64,000 nt of DNA from Siphonodentalium dalli (GCA_032622095.1 CP136061.1:248633582-248697581), one strand, 5' to 3'. Counted from the first letter of the stretch, positions 57,801 to 63,494 are shown. A program made the numbers and translations. Notes: generated by a model from the sequence alone, not told the origin.

Positions 57801-60724
57801 AAAGATGTGCAACTCTATTCAATTATTAGCGCAAATGACAGTAATGTCGACAGTATTCGGACAGTCAGGCAACTAATTAAAAAATATGCATGGAAGCAAG
57901 GCCTCACAATATATAATTAAATATGTTCTAATGCGTTGGTAAATGCCAGTATTTTATACAGCTAATGCAATGGTCCAAACCCTGATCACATGTCATCCAA
58001 TATCATTTTCAGCGGTTTTTGTACTAATTATGTCCAGTTGTTGGAATTTGAAAGCCCTTGGTGGTTTACAGAAGCACATTATAATTTATACATACATGCT
58101 GTCTACATGCAGTACAAATAATGATCTCTTATGTCACAAGATAGGTTCAGATTGAATACTTAAAACTTCGCCAGCCACTGGCTGGCGGTATATTGTAGTA
58201 AATCGTAGAACTTGTCATAAATTCTCCATAAAACCTATATTGTAATACGACCTTGCCCAAACCTGCATAGAATGCCCGTTTTGATTGGCAGTAGCCCGTA
58301 GTCCCATGAATACATGAACGTCGTTTTGTGGTGCAATTCTAGATATTCTGAATTGTACCGCAAAAAAGTGGTACAATCAGTGCAATGCTGCCAACGCCTC
58401 AAACTTTCAGAACGCTCATAATTCAAACCACACGTGAATTAGTTAATATCATGCTATAGACTGACGAAAAGGACATATAATGGCTACCTACTAATACTGA
58501 ATTTTATTTAAGATAGAACAAAAATAATTCTTATCTGCAAAATATCGCAATGCAGCAAGGCAACGAAAGGGGACGTCGCCGTTCAACAGTGATGTCTTGT
58601 TTGACGTTCCAGTTCGAAAAGAAGAACTGTTTGGTGGAAATCATACCACGAAGAGATAAAACCTAGGCTATTATACAGGCTAGCAATTTAGACCAAAAAA
58701 TAAATAAAAAATACACTGCGCGTCGGCGTGTATAGTCGAATTTGACCACAAAGAAACTGATTGTAGGACGACGCGAAGTCCTACAATCAGTTTCTTTGTG
58801 GTCAAATTCTACTTTTCACGCCGATGCGCAGTGTATTTATTTCTTAAAGACATATTATGGACTTGTTCGGGTGCGTGAAATTGATCAGATAGTACGCAGG
58901 CGCTATGCCAACCTGGGGAATGTATAATTCTACTAACATTGCCGAAAATTTTAAAGAAATCTACCATACCAGTCCATAGAAAACTTAGTCTGAACTACGC
59001 TCAATTGTAAATATTTACATCTCGATTCGGGACGCAACTATCGTCGATAAACTAATACAAATGGTTTCGCCATCGAGAGTCAATGCATTTAATTAAAATA
59101 TAAGAATGACGGTGTGTGTTGTCCATTTGGATTAATATTTATAACAAATAACTTCTTTGAGCAAGATTATTCTAAAATTCCAATTGATCACCATAACCGG
59201 AGTGTTTCACATCACTTTAAGTGTGAATGTCACTGACGAGTAGCGACCTTATGTAAAGCTGGCTTTCGTATGGTATGCTTAATTGAAAACTCTCTAAATC
59301 GTTGTGATATGTTGCACATTTGGCAATAGAAAAAAGCTGGCTGACGACTGGATAATAATTCCCACCTCGATCACAGATAATTATAATCCACGGTGGGGAA
59401 TCACGTGGTTTCGTATTGATGAGTATCTACGTATTCAAAATGGCCGAGGCGATCGCACACGCTACCAGAAACTAGGAAAAGGGTAATAACCTGGGATACG
59501 ACATATTGCATTGTATTTTGACAGCTACGAGCACATGGCATATTCATTTGTTTTCAAACAAACTGATACCTCATGTGCGTCCAAACTCACATTTGTTTGC
59601 TCTAACATTCTGTCCAAAGTTATCAGTTGAAGGATTCTCTTTGATGTACGGACAGGAGTATTCCTCGAACCTCCGACTGGCAACATTGGTCAGAATGTTA
59701 TAACAAGTTATTTCGGAACAATTAAGGATAGAACTTGTTTTTAAAAATAATGTAGAATATATGTGACCCGCCATATCAAATCCAGTCGGAAGTCGGGATT
59801 TTTTTACCCTGTGCCAATGCATTCTCTTATATATGCGAGTCGACCATAGGTCGCCTCGCATATATAAGAGAATCCATTGGCCTAACAATTTTTTACAATT
59901 TTAATAATTTTTTCTTGTATTCTTTAACAATTTTATAATTTCACCCATACAGAGCCCCAGACAAACATGAGCAGACGACACTCTTCTATATGCTTCTATA
60001 TATGTGTGGGGCTCCCTGCAGGGTAATGGATGTTTTTATTTTATGTCCTAAAATATATTATGTTTTTGTATACCTTTGCACTCAACTCGGCCATTATCAC
60101 CAACCTCGAAACCACGTGACTCCCCACTGTAATCCGTTATGATTGACGGGGGGATGTCAATGCAATCAACCGTCCTAATCATAGATAATTTAGTCAACAG
60201 TTTGATCACTATATGCAAATGGGTCATGTAGCTTTTTATGGATACCCATACCCAAGCCTTGAAATAGTGTGCCTGTCATTTGCAGAATGAGGTCCCCAGA
60301 GGGTGAATTTAGTGATGCTACCCCGCATTGCGGGCTAGCATAACCAAATTCACCATCTGTGGACCTCATTCTGCTTACACCTCAGCAGAATGAGGTTCCC
60401 ATAGGGTGAATTTGGTGATGCTAGCCCGCTATGCGGGGTAGCATCACTAAATTCACCCTCTGCGGACCTCATTCCGCAAATGACAGACACACTATTTCAA
60501 GGCTTGCCCATACCGATAGAGATAGAATCGTAGAACAATCCTTTCCAACACTATGTTGTGTCTTATTTTCAGACAATAAATCGCAGACAAATGAAGTGAC
60601 GTCACATTTTCTGACCGTGGACAACAACCCAAGTCACCTCCGGCATAGCCTCGGATTTCTCCATCACATCACACTCGAAACTGTCAGCGAACAGCACGAC
60701 AAAAAGGTCCCGGATGTACCGTGA
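26901..60724 (+). CDS. PRR5: PRR5/PRR5L (Protor) homologue, mTORC2 subunit; whole gene, nine exons seen, 5' end missing
   Basis: Join of 26901-27047, 40205-40285, 46120-46168, 47070-47127, 48260-48351, 51690-51762, 54667-54731, 57016-57184 and 60573-60724. All borders are AG/GT and all eight junction phases agree, giving about 294 residues and a TGA stop. Protor proteins bind Rictor in mTORC2 and influence phosphorylation of SGK1 or PKC-delta; the family shares the HbrB-like domain with yeast Bit61. Seen in the translation: an 'AIVGLFQGKYLQDNELGTL' block, then 'LLMKGMVILREAIK', 'LAEQWNEFYRVTVPSL', 'YRDVVLLKVAL', 'VTQMLLVIH' and 'KIVGTVVSPFLG', in the order and spacing of the vertebrate proteins. 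The C-terminal tail is shorter than in vertebrates (about 370-390 residues in total there). Introns are packed with repeats. Vertebrates have two paralogues, so this is best called a co-orthologue of PRR5 and PRR5L. The identity is firm for exons 2-8, less so for 1 and 9. Confidence 0.9.
27681..27753. repeat. Hairpin with 33-bp arms
   Basis: CGTTATTTGTTTAAAATACG ... and its complement, arms perfect by eye, loop AATTATT. Stem length is in the range of Dicer substrates if transcribed. Confidence 0.85.
27795..27845 (+). repeat. (CAT)n microsatellite
   Basis: About 16 CAT/ATC trinucleotides, then AATAATAAT. Confidence 0.95.
27950..28355 (-). pseudogene. LINE reverse-transcriptase C-terminal fragment
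   Basis: On the minus strand the frame reads 'REIQRKPTKLVRQIKTLCYR', 'DRMIRLNLMSLKYRIFRVD', 'PIEVYKLLNGHYN' and later 'FFTQRVANSWNSLPDFAV'. This is the standard C-terminal tail of Jockey/CR1-type polymerases (Gln-Arg...Leu...Leu-Tyr-Lys-Leu-x-Asn-Gly...Phe-x-x-Gln-Arg-x-x-x-x-Trp-Asn-Ser-Leu-Pro). 5' truncated, opposite in strand to the large LINE relic downstream. Confidence 0.85.
28685..28890 (-). repeat. Family J repeat, copy 1
   Basis: 'ACGGAATTCTGAGGCGG', 'ATTTGAAGGATTA', 'TTACCATTTCTGATTATGG' are the reverse complement of blocks at 52690-52890. Confidence 0.65.
28891..29559 (+). other. Unassigned, possibly the 5' part of the LINE relic
   Basis: One frame reads 'DINAICHLQKELFVSSLLKD' near 29.08 kb and then decays. 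Orientation and position fit ORF1 of the downstream element; no motif confirms it. Confidence 0.35.
29560..32495 (+). pseudogene. Decayed non-LTR retrotransposon (EEP endonuclease + reverse transcriptase), CR1/Jockey-like
   Basis: Many frameshifts and stops, but the order of domains is clear. ORF1-like 'NKRLYLGGINPACTSTSQII' near 29.56 kb; endonuclease start 'VNLLLWNATRLGSKSSHIYQ' near 29.8 kb; 'GVALLIHRR...DRSVGIQ...FQVHMPSSNH' near 30.0-30.2 kb; 'DDALNTSSHLPVVCSLS' near 30.5 kb; linker 'PQLRPNWNSDLEKLK' at 30.76 kb; RT 'ELRLMVRKLKPGTSAGHDDL' at 31.2 kb; 'IPLYKGY', 'QHGFLEG', 'SVAFLDSQLAFNKVWHAGLL' at 31.4-31.7 kb; catalytic 'TADD' near 31.93 kb; 'LKWRFDFSHAKLKVF' at 32.0 kb. The 3' end is AT-rich with AATAAATAAATAAA near 32480. 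It lies in intron 1 of the PRR5 homologue on the same strand. Bases 29020-29560 may be its 5' part but are not recognisable. Confidence 0.85.
32545..33030. repeat. Short paralogue of the 30-bp minisatellite locus
   Basis: About two units at 32550-32600 (GATTCCTGCTGAATTGATAT) followed by flanks like those after 10560 ('AAACATTCAATAATA' against 'AAACATTCAAAACATT'); inverted units near 32960-33020 (TTAGCAGGACCCACCATCAT). The minisatellite therefore seems to live inside a dispersed element. Confidence 0.55.
33601..34000 (+). mobile_element. Family B element, copy 2, in intron 1
   Basis: Full length with both palindromes and both TTAA ends; very close to copy 1 throughout, including the right arm. 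Confidence 0.85.
34285..34505 (+). mobile_element. Family G fragment, in intron 1
   Basis: 'ACTAATGTTGTGTCAGGTATG' region and 'GAAAATGGAATTTTGTC' resemble the right half of family G; the ends are lost. Confidence 0.5.
34506..35574. other. No gene seen
   Basis: AT-rich intron 1 sequence. Only a small hairpin (AAGAACATA...TATGTTCTT, 34909-34950). Confidence 0.45.
35575..35953. mobile_element. TTAA-flanked element with a family-B hairpin but different ends
   Basis: Left end TTAACACTTTCAGTGCCAGG, right end CCTGGCACTGAAAGGGTTAA, so its own inverted ends. One family-B palindrome with a 7-base deletion sits at 35623-35689. The left end recurs alone at 21886. It looks like a sister family that shares the hairpin module. 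Confidence 0.7.
35960..36370. mobile_element. Family D element, copy 2
   Basis: Same hairpins; the first has lost its tip (TTTAGTGATCAAATTCACC). The spacer (TCCCATAGCAGTTGAGACC) is inverted relative to copy 1. It starts within ten bases of the TTAA element ending at 35953. Confidence 0.75.
36371..36953. other. No gene seen
   Basis: Short direct repeat: 'CTACATATAACCAGTAG' at 36630 resembles 'CTATATATAACCAGTAG' at 36531, each followed by a GAGGAATGTTTG block. Otherwise unique AT-rich intron. Confidence 0.45.
37093..37158. repeat. Hairpin inside family H copy 3
   Basis: CCGATGTTCATAAACCATTA pairs with TTATTGGTCTATGAACATCG; centre GAAGTCGACACTTC. Confidence 0.75.
37342..37439. repeat. Second hairpin inside family H copy 3
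   Basis: TTGGGGTCATTGCTTTTGAC and GGTCAAAAGCCAATGACCCC are inverted copies around ~50 bases. Confidence 0.75.
38209..38568 (-). CDS. Unassigned 119-codon open frame in intron 1, minus strand
   Basis: Starts MQRVGWLRDRYFHNN and ends TSVCSISW, with mixed hydrophobic and basic composition and no motif I recognise. Not built from any repeat seen elsewhere in the window. It may be an exon or pseudogene of a nested gene, or chance: a 119-codon frame is long but possible in 64 kb of six-frame sequence. Confidence 0.2.
   Translation of the reverse strand: MQRVGWLRDRYFHNNLIKIASKCIKQSFLDPTELARLCFCALGSRYVKTIRELGLTAKFIKRTQCAMWAIRRNKAVDCILDITATVRQIDLNATVTAIKCQFSYLRAKSYRTSVCSISW
38600..39137. other. No gene seen
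   Basis: Unique intron 1 sequence without recognisable structure. Confidence 0.4.
39138..39288. repeat. Single-hairpin element in intron 1
   Basis: CTAGACTTTTTGGTTGGATA at the left pairs with TATCCAACCAAAAAGTGTAG at the right; the interior also pairs partly. Confidence 0.75.
39803..40015. mobile_element. Family A element, copy 2
   Basis: Same ends and TA borders; longer interior that is itself largely palindromic ('TTCATCGGAAAGCTC' with 'TTTCCGATGAA'). It ends 189 bases before exon 2. Confidence 0.8.
40205..40285 (+). CDS. PRR5: PRR5 homologue, exon 2
   Basis: Acceptor TTTGCGCAG, donor GTAAGT. One leading base, 26 codons, two trailing bases. Translation 'LESAIVGLFQGKYLQDNEL' then 'GTLQDCVR' lines up without gaps with the first conserved block of PRR5/PRR5L (Val-Ile-x-Val-Phe, then Gly-Leu-Gln-x-Asn-Glu-Leu). 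It begins the helical Rictor-binding region. Intron 1 before it is 13.2 kb if exon 1 is right. Confidence 0.88.
40350..40372 (+). repeat. (AAC)n microsatellite
   Basis: Seven to eight AAC units, 65 bases after the exon 2 donor. Confidence 0.9.
41044..41195. repeat. Single-hairpin element in intron 2
   Basis: 'GGTATCTCACACTCGTC', 'TACGTAATTTATCAACC', 'GAGCCTCGGTAAACCTCGGC', 'GGTTGATAAATTCCGTA', 'CTCATGTGAGATCC': imperfect arms over 150 bases. Confidence 0.75.
41823..41954 (+). mobile_element. (TATCC)n-tailed retroposon 3' end, uninterrupted copy
   Basis: 'GTAAGACAGTCTAGCCTGAC', 'ATGCCACCCCCTCAAAT', 'TTGAAATAAAATATCC' and a TATCC repeat. The same sequence is split by the hAT-like element at 12.5-13.4 kb. 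Confidence 0.65.
41955..42027 (+). mobile_element. SINE-like 3' domain with (AATC)n tail
   Basis: 'TCGTCGTGAAATGGCTTTGT', 'AACGACGTTAAACCCC' and AATC repeats. Conserved 3' domains of this form are widespread in molluscan SINEs; the 5' head is absent, being replaced by the TATCC tail of the preceding element. Confidence 0.5.
42028..44700. other. Intron 2 sequence; nothing besides the candidate exon at 42884
   Basis: Unique sequence. The stretch before 42884 is less AT-rich and has a CACGTG-like E-box (42802), which would suit a promoter. Small palindromes at 43650 (ATATGATCC) and 44090 (GTAAAATACATGTATTTTAC). Confidence 0.4.
42884..42943 (+). CDS. Candidate alternative first exon of the PRR5 homologue
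   Basis: An ATG in fair context opens exactly 20 codons (MEEALDSQ...CSQEILQ) ending at a donor GTTAGT. The end phase is 0. That does not match exon 3 (needs phase 2) but does match exon 4, which starts in phase 0; the join would place EILQ directly before NTLLMKG, a spacing like that of the canonical protein. It could be a short isoform lacking exons 1-3, or chance. No acceptor is evident upstream. Confidence 0.25.
44701..45075 (+). mobile_element. Family B element, copy 3, in intron 2
   Basis: Same ends and right arm. The first palindrome has lost most of its left arm (GCCAATGCATAGGTCGCC), as expected from slippage across a hairpin; the second is intact. Confidence 0.85.
45193..45374. mobile_element. 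Diverged single-hairpin relative of family B
   Basis: 'TTCTTATATATGTGAG' and 'CTCGCATATATAAGATAA' pair around GACTAAAATATGAGA. The flanks resemble decayed TTAA ends. Confidence 0.45.
45719..45968 (+). mobile_element. Family C TTAA-flanked element, copy 4, in intron 2
   Basis: TTAACACTTTCTTTACTAAT at the left, GAGTATTTAGTATAGAAAGG then GTTAA at the right. Complete 250-bp copy; no coding sequence. It ends about 150 bases before exon 3. Confidence 0.7.
46120..46168 (+). CDS. PRR5: PRR5 homologue, exon 3
   Basis: Acceptor TTTATTTCAG, donor GTATGT. One leading base completes Arg with exon 2, then 16 codons: 'RINKSETGHLLPAYVK'. This aligns gap-free with the family segment Arg-Arg-Leu-Leu-Lys-Ser-Glu-Leu-Gly, so Lys-Ser-Glu and Gly are retained. 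Ends in phase 0. It is easily missed as a stand-alone frame because it is only 49 bases long. Confidence 0.85.
46169..47069. other. Intron 3; nothing seen
   Basis: Unique AT-rich sequence; no repeat family of this window occurs here, unlike the larger introns. Confidence 0.5.
47070..47127 (+). CDS. PRR5: PRR5 homologue, exon 4
   Basis: Acceptor TTTCATTGTAG, donor GTCAGT. 19 codons plus one base: 'NTLLMKGMVILREAIKHDI'. The Leu-Leu-x-Lys-Gly-Met-Val-Ile-Leu-Arg stretch is nearly identical to the vertebrate PRR5 block. The other frame of the same bases runs into a stop, so the phase inherited from exon 3 decides the reading. Confidence 0.92.
47753..48130 (+). mobile_element. Family I repeat, copy 1, intron 4
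   Basis: TTAAAGTGATGTGAAACACT, 'AGGGTGATCAAATA', 'AAATATTTACAATTGAG', 'TACATTCCTCCAGTTG' and 'ACAAGTCCATAATAC'. Non-coding. Confidence 0.75.
48260..48351 (+). CDS. PRR5: PRR5 homologue, exon 5
   Basis: Acceptor TTAATGTAG, donor GTAAGT. Two bases complete Gly, then 30 codons: 'RKLLQKLAEQWNEFY' and 'RVTVPSLMAVLYPVK'. The core Leu-Ala-Glu-x-Trp-x-x-Phe and the Pro-x-Leu-x-Ala-x-x-Tyr-Pro-Val motif are hallmark residues of the Protor/HbrB-like domain. The exon lies between two direct copies of repeat family I (47753-48130 and 48849-49195). Confidence 0.93.
48675..48696 (+). repeat. Poly(G) tract, intron 5
   Basis: About 20 consecutive G. Other long G or C runs are at 268-280, 4831-4846, 11487-11500, 23304-23315 and 54174-54187. 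Candidate G-quadruplexes and likely sequencing-length errors. Confidence 0.85.
48849..49195 (+). mobile_element. Family I repeat, copy 2, intron 5
   Basis: Same blocks in the same orientation as copy 1 ('TTTAAAGTCATGTGAAACAC', 'GAACAAGTACACAAC'). Together the two flank exon 5 as direct repeats. Confidence 0.75.
49345..49523 (+). mobile_element. Family C, copy 5 (right part)
   Basis: 'GTTGAACTTATTATCTGAA' and terminal AAAGGTTTAA; diverged from the other copies. Confidence 0.5.
49576..49924 (-). mobile_element. Family B element, copy 4, in intron 5, inverted
   Basis: Begins with the GGCCGG side (CAACAAACCGGCCAAAACC) and ends TGGGTAAAGGGTTAA. About 45 bases of the arm are deleted (CATACAGTTATGCCC). 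Both palindromes are present; one has a single change (GGTAGACTCGC). Confidence 0.85.
49925..50978. other. Intron 5 sequence without repeats
   Basis: Unique AT-rich sequence between the family B copy and the 59-bp array. Confidence 0.45.
50979..51689 (+). repeat. 59-bp minisatellite, 12 units, each with a copy of the exon 6 splice acceptor
   Basis: Units of 58-61 bases: TCTTTTTTTCACTTTGCATG, GCCGTCCCGCGTGACTTTTG, a T-tract, then ATTCTCAGAC. The 12th TATTCTCAG is the real acceptor of exon 6. The other eleven AGs end at 51036, 51097, 51156, 51215, 51274, 51334, 51393, 51452, 51511, 51571 and 51631. Units differ mainly in T-tract length plus rare substitutions (GACTGTTGTG, ACTCTCTTTTTC), so the array is young or homogenised. 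Predicted proteins across it (FFSLCMAVPRD...) are artefacts. Confidence 0.95.
51690..51762 (+). CDS. PRR5: PRR5 homologue, exon 6
   Basis: Starts immediately after the last unit of the 59-bp array, whose TATTCTCAG is the acceptor; donor GTTTGT. 24 codons plus one base: 'TDVPLRSTIMSEYRDVVLL' continuing 'KVALS'. Arg-Asp-x-Val-Leu-Leu-Lys-Val is diagnostic of the family. If splicing used an upstream copy of the acceptor, phase-0 reading would meet a TGA at codon 12 of the unit. Confidence 0.92.
52066..52200 (+). repeat. Family J repeat, copy 2 (partial)
   Basis: 'AACCATAGTCAGAAATGGTA', 'AAATATATTGGTTTCGCG', 'AGAATTCCGTTAAAATAAC' shared with copy 3. Confidence 0.6.
52690..52890 (+). repeat. Family J repeat, copy 3
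   Basis: 'AACCATAGTCAGAAATGGTA', 'TTCATGAATTCACCACCTCA', 'AATCCTTCAAATTATTTC'. Copies 2 and 3 lie 0.6 kb apart in the same orientation within intron 6. Confidence 0.65.
53160..53559 (-). mobile_element. Family B element, copy 5, in intron 6, inverted
   Basis: Full-length inverted copy with TTAA at 53160-53163 and 53556-53559 and both palindromes, each with one or two mismatches. Confidence 0.85.
53892..53990 (+). repeat. Two-unit tandem repeat with G-runs
   Basis: 'CATAACCGTAAACGGGCGCC', 'CACGTGTTTAGGAGGGGGGG' repeated once with few changes. A longer G-run is at 54174-54187. Confidence 0.75.
54667..54731 (+). CDS. PRR5: PRR5 homologue, exon 7
   Basis: Acceptor CATCTTTGCAG, donor GTAAGT. 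Two bases complete Glu, then 21 codons: 'TVSITNITVPPIVTQMLL' and 'VIH'. Pro-Pro-x-Ile-x-Gln-Met-Leu-Leu matches the family block that follows the Leu-Leu-Lys-Val motif. A family D hairpin element starts only 31 bases after the donor. Confidence 0.9.
54763..55225. mobile_element. Family D element, copy 3, just after exon 7
   Basis: Ends TCTGAGTTTAGTGTGCCTGC and GGCACACTAATCTCAGG, two complete hairpins and the GGGAGACATAGACTCAG spacer. It begins 31 bases from the exon 7 donor. Confidence 0.8.
55545..56975 (+). repeat. 47-bp minisatellite, about 30 units, intron 7
   Basis: Unit built from TCTAGTCACGTCGCTG, RTGTCTAAATGGGGCACTC and ATTACCAAG. Variants (GCATGCCTAAAT, GTATGTCAAAAT, GTGTGGCTAAAT) are interspersed in patterns suggesting block duplications. 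It ends about 40 bases before the exon 8 acceptor. Confidence 0.95.
57016..57184 (+). CDS. PRR5: PRR5 homologue, exon 8
   Basis: Acceptor GATTATTTTACAG, donor GTACAC (weaker). 56 codons plus one base. 'NALKFEKIVGTVVSPFLGE' matches the conserved Val-Val-Ser-Pro-Phe-Leu-Gly end of the domain; after it the chain turns basic and Ser-rich (VSRRKDRNSD). Read-through of the donor would add about 38 other residues to a stop near 57285, a possible alternative C terminus. A 47-bp minisatellite ends about 40 bases before the acceptor. Confidence 0.92.
57285..58710. other. Intron 8 sequence without recognisable elements
   Basis: A ~60-bp imperfect direct repeat at 57560-57670 ('GCTACGCCCATACATACA' / 'GCGTTACGCCCATACATACA'). 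No exon-like frame. Confidence 0.4.
58711..58836. repeat. Long near-perfect hairpin in intron 8
   Basis: ATACACTGCGCGTCGGCGTG ... CACGCCGATGCGCAGTGTAT with an inner exact arm GACCACAAAGAAACTGATTG; about 58-bp arms. CACTG ends beside TA suggest a Tc1/mariner-type MITE. Confidence 0.8.
58844..59220 (-). mobile_element. Family I repeat, copy 3, intron 8, inverted
   Basis: TTAAAGACATATTATGGACT at one end, GTGTTTCACATCACTTTAA at the other; reverse complement of copies 1 and 2. Confidence 0.75.
59806..59942 (-). mobile_element. Family B fragment, in intron 8
   Basis: One palindrome ('CCCTGTGCCAATGCATTCTC' ... 'AAGAGAATCCATTGGCC') and part of the AT-rich spacer; termini not found. Confidence 0.7.
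60255..60506. mobile_element. Family D element, copy 4 (compact), just before exon 9
   Basis: AAGCCTTGAAATAGTGTGCC at the left is exactly mirrored by CACTATTTCAAGGCTT at the right; two hairpins are set back to back without the long spacer. It ends 66 bases before the exon 9 acceptor. Confidence 0.8.
60573..60724 (+). CDS. PRR5: PRR5 homologue, last coding exon
   Basis: Acceptor GTCTTATTTTCAG; the G left from exon 8 plus AC makes Asp, then an open frame (DNKSQTNEVTSHFLTV..., ...SEQHDKKVPDVP) to TGA at 60722-60724. The tail is hydrophilic and not conserved, so support is splice phase and acceptor quality, not homology. A family D element (60255-60506) ends 66 bases upstream, and one frame inside it stays open into this exon. 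A possible poly(A) signal AATAAA is at 61583-61588; the 3' end is otherwise undefined. Confidence 0.72.
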
Positions 60725-60907
60725 AGGATCATGGACACTGGGTGATGTTAAGCCAATGGGGGATCTCAAGTTATGCCCAATTTCGGCATATTACGTATAC
60801 TTACATACGTACATCTTCCCAGAGCAAGGATGAGTTTGACCGGAGACACGGTGGTCAGATAGTCATACCACGACGTTGTACATGTATGACTTTGTCTTCA
60901 TAATGTA

Positions 60908-61327
60908 CATCATGCCATGAATCTTTATACTCGGGCTTACATTTTAACAGGGAACCTTATACAGTCGAAAAAATAACGCGGGGAATATATTTATTAGGTG
61001 TTATTATCTGTAGGTGTCTCAACTCGAAATTTTACGATTTAAGTGACTTTGTGAGCGATTTTGCTTTGCGTTGCTTAGAATTATTGAATTTCTCCTAGGT
61101 AATTAATTCATTGTTTATTGCGATATCGACTCACAAAAGTAACAGAAAAGCTTTCAATTTCGAGTTGGGACCATCACCTACAGCAAAGTACATTATTAAA
61201 GAGCAGATAATAACTAACAAATATATTCCCCGCGTTATTTTTTCGACTTTATAAGGTTCCCTGTCAAAACTGGTGGAACATGATCTCTACGGACGTTAGC
61301 CAGAATAGAGATTCATGGCATGATCTA
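60908..61327. mobile_element. Family E element, copy 2
   Basis: ATCATGCCATGAATCTTTA and GAGATTCATGGCATGAT are inverted ends; an inner pair GGGAACCTTATACAGTCGAA / TCGACTTTATAAGGTTCCC spans about 55 bases each. No coding sequence. Confidence 0.75.
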
Positions 61328-61723
61328 TATATAATGTACCAGATCTCAGGCAGTCAGACTCACTGTCAGACAGACTCACTATCAGAGGTGTTATCAGGAG
61401 ATCTATATATGAGGAAAATTGTGTCGGACAACTGAGTAAGAACGTCTTATTATCCTGCCAATGAAGCGTCATAATATTGATGAACTGTCACGTGACGACC
61501 GGGCACTCAAGGGCGCTGCATATATACTTGCACATGTATAATCCAGAAGAATATATGGTTATAGTTGTGTTCTATTGCATTCAATAAACGGTACGATAAT
61601 TGTGTACATCATGATTATAAAAGAAAAAACTGGTAATCGGGAGTTCTGTTAGCTGGCGAGCAGTCATTTGGCAAGATGTCTGATACCATCGTGGGTTAAA
61701 ATACTGCCCATACAGTAACGCGG

Positions 61724-62380
61724 TAGATCATGCCACGATTGTATACGATATATGGCTACGCACGTATAGATCATATGCCATCTGCTCAAAACCTGGGAAC
61801 TTTTGAAGTTCGGACGGGGACTTTATACATAATATTGATAACATAACGCAGGTATATGTGATTTATTTCTTAGTCAAGACGTTTTCCTTAAAGATGTGTG
61901 ACTCAGTAGGCGAATGTCCCAGCTCGAAATTGTGTGATTTAGGTGACTTCTGTGAAGTTACGACCCATTTCACGATAGCAATGCATTGAGTACTCGAGGA
62001 AATTCATGATTGTAAGCTACGTATAGCGATATTGGCTCACAAAAGTCGCCTATATCATGAAATCTCGAGCTGGGACCTTCATCGATTCTAAAATACAGTA
62101 ATGCTCTAAATAATCGACTCCTTAACAACAGCAGAATTATGGGTAACTTTTCACGATTTAAATCGTGAAAAGTTACCCATAATTATTCTGTGGTTAAGGA
62201 GTCGATTAATTAGGGCATTACTGTACATCACTGATGAGCAAGAAATATGTTACCTGCAGTATATTGTCAATGTTATTGAGTTCCGTGTCGGACAACGTCA
62301 AAAAGTTGCCCGGTTTTGAACTGGTGGAGTATGATCTCTGCGGGCGCAGCCAGAGTATAGAGATTCACGGCATGATCTAG
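61724..62380. mobile_element. Family E element, copy 3, interrupted by family A
   Basis: TAGATCATGCCACGA and TTCACGGCATGATCTA are the ends; inner 'CAGCTCGAAATTGTG' pairs with 'TCTCGAGCTGGGACC'. The family A insertion at 62096-62223 must be younger. Confidence 0.7.
62096..62223. mobile_element. Family A element, copy 3, nested in a family E element
   Basis: 128-bp near-perfect palindrome centred on CACGATTTAAATCGTG, CAGTAATGCTCTAAA and TAGGGCATTACTG ends, TA flanks. It interrupts the family E copy 61724-62380. Confidence 0.85.
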
Positions 62381-63494
62381 TAACACTCGTGCTCGAATTT
62401 CCAGTTCCGAGAACACTGAAATCAACTACTTATGTATGGTCAGTTTCTTAGAATAATATTCAAAGAAATAATCTCAGACTGTCGAGATGTCCTATGTCAA
62501 CTACTCTGGTGTAAACAATATTGATTCCCAACCAAACAAATAAAATGGTTTGAGGTGATTGCCACGGGATGATTCAACAAGCATTTTGTGACACTTTTGT
62601 AAGTCCTCTCCCAGATCATTCAAAGGTCTCAAACGATATATATATAGCCTAATATTTATGTCGCTGAGACTTCAGTCTCACATAACATCGTGGTCAAAAA
62701 AATAAATACAGGGATGTGGGCATGTGGCTATGAAGGTGATCTTCGTTCAGGGTGTACCGCTTAAAATGTCACCCTTCCCCACCTTGAATCAGAACCGGAG
62801 ACCACATATTAACGTCGCTTTGGTCGGCTGATAGTGGAATATCATTTTTGTCCTAAACTTACGATAACTCATAGTGAATTATCCATTATTATTTGAGTAC
62901 TGATGAGCGCGCGTACACTACCTGCAAACACGTTGTGATCACAATAATCCGTGACACAAAACTGCACGCATTTCTGACACATATATACACCAATGTAAAC
63001 GCACCATGATGACATAACCGACGGAAATATACGGGGTTGTAAACATGTGACAATTTGGAATTGAAGTATGCTTGGACATTTTTATTTGGACTCACATACC
63101 CCAACTCTCTAGCTACGTCCCGGTCCCGACCCATACCCCTTTATCAAATTCCGCACAATCAGGGATAAAACCTATCATGGACTTCATCTAACGCCATCGT
63201 CTGAGCTCAAAACATAGAGACGTTCATATCAGTCAATGTATGGCCATGTATACACCGTGTATACCATTTTCGCGACCGGACTCACTGGTGGATTGGTCGG
63301 GATCAATGTATTATACATCGAAAGCCATGCAGGCAAAGGAGTCGGTGATGTATTGAATATAATTGTGCCGATATTAGACAGACAGGCCACGCCACCCATA
63401 TTATTTAGAGTATTGTGCGAAAACAATCTCTATTTCAAACTATCAATTTGAAGGAAAAAACCAATATCCATTATAACAAATGTATGGTATATAG
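62381..63494. other. No gene confirmed
   Basis: A 71-codon + frame at 63236-63451 (LTGGLVGINVLY...) has a hydrophobic stretch but no splice sites linking it to the sushi exon. The rest is unique sequence. Confidence 0.35.

Noticed and set aside
59304-59486. 60-codon frame with Trp-rich segment
   Set aside because: No splice sites consistent with the Protor gene phases and no recognisable motif.
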